Positions 33,732 through 38,625 of a stretch of DNA of 38,625 bases are shown here, piece by piece. The stretch covers positions 1 through 38,625 of the forward strand of contig JAGBRL010000072.1 of NCBI GenBank assembly GCA_017632345.1. Direction: 5' to 3'. Below the pieces are notes generated by a model, which made no database searches, was not told the DNA's origin, and worked only from the letters and a program-made list of their open reading frames with translations. This DNA is from Paludibacteraceae bacterium. GTDB lineage: Bacteria > Bacteroidota > Bacteroidia > Bacteroidales > Paludibacteraceae. Within the stretch, counting starts at the first letter, position 1. Every line of letters starts with the position of its first letter. The translations under genes were made by a program, and so were the position numbers.

Positions 33732-33798
33732 ACGTAGTGTTCAAACGAACTGCCTAAGTGTCGAACTGCGGTCGATTTCCCAACTTGACGTGCTCCTC
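33732..33798 (-). pseudogene. Fragment of a DUF4143-type AAA ATPase gene (P-loop region only)
   Basis: Sixty-seven nt are about 88% identical to part of the complete ATPase gene (36149-37525). The minus strand translates as GARQVGKSTAVRHLG, then SSFEHYV, so the P-loop is intact. It is preceded in frame by TGA and ends in TAA shortly after, so only about 22 codons survive. It differs at about eight positions from the nearby gene, which suggests descent from another family member, not a recent partial copy. Confidence 0.85.
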
Positions 33799-33869
33799 AT
33801 TCATACGACCGTTTACCTTCAACAGCACTAAACATTCCCTCTATCCTTTCCACGATCTCCGAGAAACCA

Positions 33870-34154
33870 TCATAGAATTTCCCTTTCGATTTTTCTATGA
33901 GTATTGTTTATCCCCTCATAATACTCGATATGTTTCATAAAAGCGTCGAGAGCCTTTTTCAGCTTTTGCACGCCATACTCCTCAAGAATTTTTTCGAGAT
34001 AGAAGACCCTTAGCTCCGTACTGATACTTCTGGTATATTTCCTCCCATCCAACATATAGCAAAACGCCTCGATATAATATGACATTGAAGCCTTATTAAA
34101 CACCAATTTCTTCAATTTAGTCTCAATGAGGACCAACGCCTCGCCTCTACTCAC
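33870..34154 (-). CDS. Small protein of unknown function, possibly the second half of a split gene
   Basis: A 94-codon frame starting at GTG. The product is helical and basic, with YYIEAFCYMLDGRKYTRS and YGVQKLKKALDAFMKHIEYY; no named family is recognised. A 25-codon frame (34151-34228, starting MLITMVTQDKNLIYQYVKK) ends in TGA exactly where this one begins: the bases ATGTGA hold the last Met codon, the stop and the GTG. Either the two are translationally coupled, or one gene has suffered a frameshift; joined, they read smoothly as a protein of about 115 aa. The LDGxxYTR and HIEYYE words recall N-terminal regions of some Bacteroidetes HNH nucleases, a weak impression only. Confidence 0.5.
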   Translation of the reverse strand: MSRGEALVLIETKLKKLVFNKASMSYYIEAFCYMLDGRKYTRSISTELRVFYLEKILEEYGVQKLKKALDAFMKHIEYYEGINNTHRKIEREIL

Positions 34155-34252
34155 ATTTTCTTTTCATACACCTTCTTGACATACTGATAGATAAGATTTT
34201 TATCCTGTGTTACCATAGTAATTAACATTTTAAAAGTTTATAAATTAGTTTT

Positions 34253-35869
34253 TCACCTTTTCCATGTTACGGATTTGCAATTGTCAAAAGCACCGTACCC
34301 AACAGTTACATTCTCCTCTGAATTGTCAATTACAATATCGGCGTTTTCGCAGTAGCTAAACGCCCAATCTTCAATAGTTGTGACGCTTGAAGGGATTTCG
34401 ATGCTCGTCAGGCCACTGCATTTGTAAAACGCAGATTCTCCAATACTTATGACGCTTGAAGATATTTCGATGCTCGTCAGGCCACTGCATTCGTAAAACG
34501 TCCAATCTCCAATAGTTGTGACGCTTGAAGGTATTTCGATACTCGTCAGGCCACGGCAGCCGGAAAACGCCCCATATTCAATACTTGTGACGCTTGAAGG
34601 GATTTCGATGCTCGTCAGGCCACGGCAGCCGGAAAACGCAGAATGTCCAATAATTGTGACGCTAGAAGGGATTTCGATGCTCGTCAGGCCACTGCAGCCG
34701 GAAAACGCAGAATGTCCAATAATTGTGACGCTAGAAGGGATTTCGATGCTCGTCAGGCCACTGCAGCCGGAAAACGCCGAAGGTCCAATAATTGTGACGC
34801 TAGAAGGTATTTTGATGCTCGTCAGGCCACTGCAGTCGTAAAACGCAGAATTTTCAATAATTGTGACGCTTGAAGGGATTTCGATGCTCGTCAAGCCACG
34901 GCAGTAGCGAAACGCCAAACCTTCAATAGTTGTAACGCTTGAAGGAATTTCGATGCTCGTCAGGCCACTGCAGCCGGAAAACACCTCATATCCAATACTT
35001 GTGACGCTTGAAGGTATTTTGATGCTCGTCAGGCCACTGCAGTTGGCAAACGCACCATCTCCAATATTTGTAACGCTTGAAGGTATTTCGATGCTCGTCA
35101 GGCCACGGCAGCCGGAAAACGTAAACCCTTTAATACTTGTGACGCTTGATGGGATTTCAATGCTCGTCAGGCCACTGCAGCCGGAAAACGCACCAATTCC
35201 AATATTTGTAACGCTTGAAGGTATTTCGATGCTCGTCAGGCCACTGCAGCCAATAAACGCATATTTTCCTATAGTTGTGACGCTTGATGGGATTTCAATG
35301 CTCGTCAGGCTTCGGCAGCCTTCAAACGCAGAATTTCCAATACTTTTGACGCTTGAAGGTATTTTGATGCTCGTCAGGCCACTGCAGAAGTTAAACGCAT
35401 AATTTCTAATACTTTTGACGCTAGAAGGTATTTCGATGCTCGTCAGGCCACTGCAGCCGTAAAACGCAGCTTCTCCAATACTTGTGACGCTAGAAGGTAT
35501 TTCGATGCTCGTCATGTCTTTGCGTCCATAAAAAACTGAATCAGCAATACCAGTGACACTATACTCTTTCGAGTTTATCCTAACTTTACTTGGAATGACA
35601 ACGTCGTACTTATGTATATCCATATACTCTGCCACTTCTACAGTATTTTCTGAGGTTATACTAAATCTAAAGGGAGAATCCTCAATATCTACAACAATCT
35701 CTTCTTCATCCTTCTCGCCCTCATCATCTTTCTCATCCGCTTCTTCATCCACCTTCTCCTCTTCTTCTTTCACTTGTTCCATCACATCGTCGTCTCCACA
35801 CGACATGAAAACTCCCGTGAACGTCAGCGACATCGCCGCCCATAGTAAAAATTTTAGTTTCATACTCAT
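34253..35869 (-). CDS. BspA-like leucine-rich-repeat surface lipoprotein
   Basis: A 538-aa protein. The signal peptide ends in a lipobox (GVFMSC, Cys24), so the mature protein should be a lipoprotein; GDDD follows the Cys, which in Bacteroidetes often goes with surface export, although that signal is not a strict match here. Residues 31-58 form a Glu/Asp/Lys-rich stalk, and 60-118 a short beta domain. Residues 119-509 are 17 repeats of 23 aa of the BspA type (LTSIEIPSSVTxIGxxAFxxC), and the end is a capping segment. BspA-type proteins often act in adhesion or host interaction. The near identity of the repeats points to recent expansion. A predicted promoter lies about 220 nt upstream. Confidence 0.92.
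   Translation of the reverse strand: MSMKLKFLLWAAMSLTFTGVFMSCGDDDVMEQVKEEEEKVDEEADEKDDEGEKDEEEIVVDIEDSPFRFSITSENTVEVAEYMDIHKYDVVIPSKVRINSKEYSVTGIADSVFYGRKDMTSIEIPSSVTSIGEAAFYGCSGLTSIEIPSSVKSIRNYAFNFCSGLTSIKIPSSVKSIGNSAFEGCRSLTSIEIPSSVTTIGKYAFIGCSGLTSIEIPSSVTNIGIGAFSGCSGLTSIEIPSSVTSIKGFTFSGCRGLTSIEIPSSVTNIGDGAFANCSGLTSIKIPSSVTSIGYEVFSGCSGLTSIEIPSSVTTIEGLAFRYCRGLTSIEIPSSVTIIENSAFYDCSGLTSIKIPSSVTIIGPSAFSGCSGLTSIEIPSSVTIIGHSAFSGCSGLTSIEIPSSVTIIGHSAFSGCRGLTSIEIPSSVTSIEYGAFSGCRGLTSIEIPSSVTTIGDWTFYECSGLTSIEISSSVISIGESAFYKCSGLTSIEIPSSVTTIEDWAFSYCENADIVIDNSEENVTVGYGAFDNCKSVTWKR
34343..35515 (-). repeat. 17 tandem 69-bp coding repeats in the BspA-like gene
   Basis: The 23-aa leucine-rich units are encoded by 69-bp repeats in frame. 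Units 12 and 13 differ by a single residue (CSG against CRG) and look like a recent duplication. All units keep the reading frame, so copy number could change by recombination without loss of the protein. Confidence 0.95.
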
Positions 35870-36045
35870 AAATTTCTTATGGTAAACAAATTAGTTAATT
35901 ATCTTCTGCTTAAACCTAAATTCGGCAAATGGCAAACTTATATCCGCAAAAAAAGTGCGTCTTCCGCAGACCGTAAAGTCGCGCAACCGTATATAGGTTA
36001 TTGATATTTATCATACTGATTTTATTCATCTCTTTCTAAGTTTTA

Positions 36046-36081
36046 AACACCATACCACTCTTCAAAAAATTTAGTGGTGTT
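36046..36081 (-). other. Hairpin at the 5' end of the BspA-like mRNA leader
   Basis: AACACCA (36046-36052) pairs perfectly with TGGTGTT (36075-36081); an inner CCACT/AGTGG pairing competes with it. It lies at the predicted start of the transcript from the promoter at 36090-36120. No T-tract follows, so it is probably not a terminator. Confidence 0.4.
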
Positions 36082-36089
36082 AGGTTTCA

Positions 36090-36120
36090 CAAATCTAAAA
36101 AAAATTAAAACAACCACAAA
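36090..36120 (-). promoter_or_regulatory. Predicted promoter of the BspA-like gene
   Basis: On the minus strand TTTG (36117-36120) and TAGATTTG (36090-36097) are separated by 19 nt, an exact Bacteroidetes arrangement. The leader to the ATG at 35869 is about 215 nt, long for this genome. Confidence 0.65.
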
Positions 36121-36148
36121 ATAAAAAAAATATAACAAGAAAAAATTT

Positions 36149-37525
36149 TCAGTCCCAAAGAACTTGCATCTTTGAAATGGCATAAATTGGGCAGATAGCA
36201 ACATTCCGGATTATCCCACTCTCCTTATCGCAATACTCTAACTTTCCAAAATTCTCTAAAGAACATCTAACTGCATCAGTTATTTTTTTCTCTTGCATAA
36301 ACATCCACAAACTTTTCATGCCTCCTTGCGTGCCTGCCTTTACCTCTATCGGCAATATACGTTGCCTATGTCCAACTACATAATCCACTTCTGCCTGAGA
36401 GTTTTTTGCCTGTCTAACCCAATAAAACAAATCATGCCTGATATTTGGAGTCTGATAACGCAAGTATTCAAGACCGACAATCATTTCTGCCATAGCTCCT
36501 TTATTTACAAGCTCCGCCGCACCCATTGTCAGTATCTGAGACGTTATTTGGGTTATGTCTCCCATCGTCATATTGAGCAATCGCAACATAAGACCGGAGT
36601 CCAGTAGCAAATATTTTCTGTACGAATCATCAGACTCACTGCCAAGAGGCAGCCCATTTGCGCTTGTATGTGTCACGGGAGTAAGAATTCCCGCCAAAGT
36701 CAACATTCCAAGAGCCTTTTTCACCTCTTCTGTCTTATATCCGCCTCCAACCTGAGAGCAGACAAACTTTTTTGTAGCCTGCACCGCCGCACTTCGCAAC
36801 GTTTGACGAAGGAGCGTAGGGTCAACTCTTTTCCTATATTTAGGAAAATCATCTTCATAACTGACTACTATATCGTCTTGCACCTCTTGACACTGCAAAA
36901 AATCATGCGTCTCAACCCATTTTGCAACAGCCTCCGGCATCCCTCCCACAAGTATATACACACGTAACAGACTCACCAATTTATCATGCAATGGTTCAGA
37001 GAGCGGACAAGAGAGCGTAGCTTGGTTTCGCACATCAATAAGCTGATGCTCTCCGTTCGCTTTTAAAAACTCATCGAATGTCATCGGATACATAAACATC
37101 GAGTGGATACGTCCAACACCAAAAGTTGGCAGTTCATCTAATGCAAATTCCAGCAACGACCCTGCTGCTATCACGTGCAGTTCAGGCATATCCTCCTTAA
37201 AGAAGCGTAAGGACATAATCGCTTCCGGACACTCCTGTATTTCGTCCAAAAACAACAGAGTTGCTCCAGCCTTTATCGGTTTGCCACACATTGCTGCCAT
37301 TTGTGGTACTATTCGCGCAACGTCCAGATTATCTTTAAACAGCAACTTATATTCCGGTTGCTTTTCAAAGTTTATCTCCACGTAGTGCTCAAACGCATTG
37401 CCTAAGTGACGAACTGCTGTCGATTTCCCGACTTGACGCGCCCCTCTCAACAACACAGGCTTATGATTATCGCGCGAAGCCCATTCTGATAAATATGCAT
37501 CTATTATTCTTTCGTAATACATCAT
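36149..37525 (-). CDS. AAA ATPase with DUF4143 domain
   Basis: A 458-aa protein of the large AAA_14/DUF4143 family, common in Bacteroidales and of unknown cellular role. The P-loop LLRGARQVGKST is at residues 25-36, Walker B LLFLDEIQE at 90-98, followed by FFKEDMPELHVIAAGSLLEFAL. After a helical lid (DEFLKANGEH, GGMPEAVAKWV) the C-terminal DUF4143 domain has AELVNKGAMAEMIVGLEYL and AEVDYVVGHRQRILPIEVKAG, a D...ExK arrangement like that of PD-(D/E)XK nucleases. Two ATGs (37525 and 37522) are possible. A promoter and a 33-bp repeat array lie directly upstream; no obvious partner gene follows. Confidence 0.92.
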   Translation of the reverse strand: MMYYERIIDAYLSEWASRDNHKPVLLRGARQVGKSTAVRHLGNAFEHYVEINFEKQPEYKLLFKDNLDVARIVPQMAAMCGKPIKAGATLLFLDEIQECPEAIMSLRFFKEDMPELHVIAAGSLLEFALDELPTFGVGRIHSMFMYPMTFDEFLKANGEHQLIDVRNQATLSCPLSEPLHDKLVSLLRVYILVGGMPEAVAKWVETHDFLQCQEVQDDIVVSYEDDFPKYRKRVDPTLLRQTLRSAAVQATKKFVCSQVGGGYKTEEVKKALGMLTLAGILTPVTHTSANGLPLGSESDDSYRKYLLLDSGLMLRLLNMTMGDITQITSQILTMGAAELVNKGAMAEMIVGLEYLRYQTPNIRHDLFYWVRQAKNSQAEVDYVVGHRQRILPIEVKAGTQGGMKSLWMFMQEKKITDAVRCSLENFGKLEYCDKESGIIRNVAICPIYAISKMQVLWD

Positions 37526-37800
37526 AACTTACTATTATTCAACCACAAATATACAAGATAGATTTTATCCAAACAAATAATTTGCCGATTTTCGGAAAAA
37601 TCCAAAGAAATATTTTTGCTATTTTCGGAAAAATCCAAACAAATAATTTGCCAATTTTCGGAAAAATCCAAAGAAATAAATTTTAACACACCCCGAAAAA
37701 CACAGTTCGCCGAGCCTATAAAGTCCCGACGAACTGTATATGTTGCAATCTTGTTAATCAAATCTTGATAGGTAGCCACTTTGTGGTACCATGTAGGCAC
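37522..37800 (-). CDS. Doubtful 92-codon frame containing LDFSEN repeats
   Basis: An open frame that begins with GTG and ends at TGA overlapping the ATPase start (ATGATG) by 4 nt. Its C-terminal half is three 11-residue repeats (LDFSENxxxIx) encoded by the 33-bp array at 37568-37684. In favour of coding: the array is a multiple of three and has no stop, and the ATGA overlap is typical of coupled genes. Against: no in-frame ATG, a hairpin with a T-tract in the middle, and the ATPase promoter inside the frame. I consider it more likely that the repeats act as DNA. Confidence 0.2.
   Translation of the reverse strand: MPTWYHKVATYQDLINKIATYTVRRDFIGSANCVFRGVLKFISLDFSENWQIICLDFSENSKNISLDFSENRQIICLDKIYLVYLWLNNSKL
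37546..37577 (-). promoter_or_regulatory. Predicted promoter of the DUF4143 ATPase gene
   Basis: On the minus strand TTTG (37574-37577) and TATATTTG (37546-37553) are separated by 20 nt. The -33 element lies inside the first unit of the repeat array. The leader to the ATG at 37525 would be about 16 nt. Confidence 0.6.
37568..37684 (-). repeat. 33-bp tandem repeat array upstream of the ATPase gene
   Basis: Three full units (37568-37600, 37601-37633, 37634-37666) and a partial fourth (37667-37684). Each full unit contains ATTTTCGGAAAAA, which includes the hyphenated palindrome TTTTC-G-GAAAA. Units 1 and 3 differ at one base and unit 2 matches the partial unit 4, so there is also a 66-bp higher period. 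The 33-bp spacing is close to three helical turns. Confidence 0.9.
37702..37737 (-). terminator. Hairpin with T-tract upstream of the repeat array
   Basis: ACAGTTCG (37702-37709) pairs perfectly with CGAACTGT (37730-37737), with partly complementary bases inside, and GTTTTTC follows on the minus strand. It looks like a weak terminator that would stop read-through into the array and the ATPase. Confidence 0.5.
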
Positions 37801-37987
37801 AACTTGCTTCTTATGAACTATGGTTTACCTTCCGAATATGCAACTTTTACACAAATAAGGTGATTACAAAAGGTTGGTCAAGAGATACTTCGTCATGCGC
37901 TAAAGTCTGAAATCTAATAACTTTACAGCTACGCCACCCTCGCTACAAGCCAAATATGCAAATGAGGTATTCCGCAGCAAAAGCCTC
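37801..37987. other. Intergenic stretch without a recognised gene
   Basis: No gene, RNA gene or exact -33/-7 promoter is supported here. Short open frames on the plus strand are interrupted and have no recognisable domain. Confidence 0.4.
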
Positions 37988-38028
37988 AAAAAAAACTTTG
38001 CCCACAGATATGATGTTTGTGGGCAAAG
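37988..38028 (-). terminator. Rho-independent terminator of the orphan membrane protein gene
   Basis: A perfect 11-bp stem (37996-38006 with 38018-38028, CTTTGCCCACA) with an 11-nt loop is followed on the minus strand by TTTTTTTT, 25 nt after the stop codon. Confidence 0.93.
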
Positions 38029-38052
38029 CTAAAAAATTATCTCGAATGGATT

Positions 38053-38514
38053 TTACTCTCCTTCCTGTTCTAAAACTTCTATCAATTCTGCATCTGGCTT
38101 TGCTGAAAAGAGCATGCCTAACATGTTTGCAATATAACAGAACCAAAATACATAATCATCAAAACCTGAACATAAATTGAGTGACAATAACAAGCCCCCG
38201 TAAAATGCCCCAAATCTGATCATAAAATAGAGCTTATATGAAGACTTTGTCAACACACCCTTCATATTAGCCTTTTCTATTTTTTTCTTGACAATAATAG
38301 ACACATCAAAAGCCACTGCCGTCAAAGCCATAATTAAAATACTGATGCCCTCCTGACTAATGAGATTCTCTTCTAATAACTCTTTTCTAAAAGGGGAATT
38401 ATTTAAGAAACCAGTCACCGAATAAAACACAGTTAACATCACAACGCCCATAATAAACTTAAAATGAAAATCTTTGAGCATTTTCAAACTACATTGATCA
38501 TCCATCAAATACAT
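38053..38514 (-). CDS. Membrane protein of unknown function, 153 aa
   Basis: No family recognised. About four hydrophobic segments are visible (FIMGVVMLTVFYSVTGFL, GISILIMALTAVAFDVSIIV, YFMIRFGAFYGGLLLSLNLC and YVFWFCYIANMLGMLFS), with a charged segment between the second and third (KKKIEKANMKG) and an acidic C-terminus (AELIEVLEQEGE). The ATG at 38514 is used; a second Met three codons on is possible. It has its own promoter match (38608-38615) and terminator, so it is an independent unit. No neighbour suggests a role. Confidence 0.75.
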   Translation of the reverse strand: MYLMDDQCSLKMLKDFHFKFIMGVVMLTVFYSVTGFLNNSPFRKELLEENLISQEGISILIMALTAVAFDVSIIVKKKIEKANMKGVLTKSSYKLYFMIRFGAFYGGLLLSLNLCSGFDDYVFWFCYIANMLGMLFSAKPDAELIEVLEQEGE

Positions 38515-38607
38515 AATTACATAATTTTTAAAAATTCCACAATCTATATTTTATCTTCAAGCTCGAAATCTCCGACTAGTTTGAGTCGAAAAGTCACAAG
38601 CACTTTG

Positions 38608-38615
38608 CAAATTTA
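38608..38615 (-). promoter_or_regulatory. Predicted -7 box of the orphan membrane protein gene
   Basis: The minus strand reads TAAATTTG, matching TAnnTTTG, 93 nt before the ATG. The window ends before any -33 element would be seen. Confidence 0.45.
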
Positions 38616-38625
38616 ATAAAAAAGA

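Noticed and set aside
33758..33940. Plus-strand 60-codon frame
   Set aside because: It runs across the ATPase fragment in antisense and has no domain.
34518..35402. Plus-strand repeat proteins (MLVRPLQPENA units) opposite the BspA-like gene
   Set aside because: They arise only because the 69-bp coding repeat is open on both strands.
37568..37684. CRISPR array
   Set aside because: The 33-bp units are directly adjacent with no spacers, and there are no cas genes in the window.
37956..38180. Plus-strand 74-codon frame starting MQMRYSAAKASKK
   Set aside because: It crosses the terminator and the end of the orphan membrane protein gene; no supporting signal.

Overview
This window looks like a chromosome segment from a member of the Bacteroidales (Bacteroidetes). 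The evidence is the gene set (DUF4290, DUF4831 and DUF3078 proteins, a Rho with a long N-terminal insertion, an oadGAB sodium pump, a BspA-type leucine-rich-repeat lipoprotein) and repeated matches to the Bacteroidetes promoter: a TAnnTTTG -7 box, in several cases with TTG or TTTG about 19-20 nt upstream. Shine-Dalgarno sites are mostly absent. No tRNA, rRNA, CRISPR array or intact insertion sequence was found. I cannot name the species.

Layout. 1-1.3 kb: minus-strand operon Yip1-like membrane protein, smpB, ABC ATPase cut by the window edge. 1.5-1.8 kb: PhnA/YjdM zinc-ribbon protein. 1.9-5.3 kb: oadG-oadA-oadB, a biotin-dependent sodium-pumping decarboxylase. 5.7-6.5 kb: plus-strand NYN-domain protein. 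6.7 kb: a 54-aa gene. 7.0-10.1 kb: pepD with two nucleotide-sugar genes (hexapeptide N-acetyltransferase and Gfo/Idh/MocA dehydrogenase). 10.5-11.4 kb: plus-strand small membrane protein and OmpH/Skp-like protein. 11.7-14.0 kb: rho and a DUF4290 gene. 14.3-17.3 kb: S41 protease and tilS. 17.6-22.1 kb: TerB-like membrane protein and a large AsmA-family protein. 22.2-24.8 kb: cysteine synthase and, divergently, a K+/H+ antiporter. 24.9-29.2 kb: def, ruvX and mfd. 29.5-33.6 kb: DUF4831 protein, histidine-type phosphatase, DUF3078 outer-membrane protein.

33.7-38.6 kb has a different, accessory character: a fragment of a DUF4143 ATPase gene that keeps its P-loop, a split or coupled small gene, a 17-repeat BspA-like lipoprotein with a long 5' leader, a complete DUF4143 ATPase preceded by a 33-bp tandem repeat array, and an orphan membrane protein.

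The most unusual signal runs through the whole window: a short dispersed sequence, roughly GGCAAnTTCTATAAATTA, present as facing pairs (four palindromic elements) or as single arms, and found only between genes. Three copies share a loop word as well as the arms, which argues for common descent. The second is the 33-bp array with hyphenated palindromes directly upstream of the ATPase promoter. Most of the rest is ordinary housekeeping sequence.
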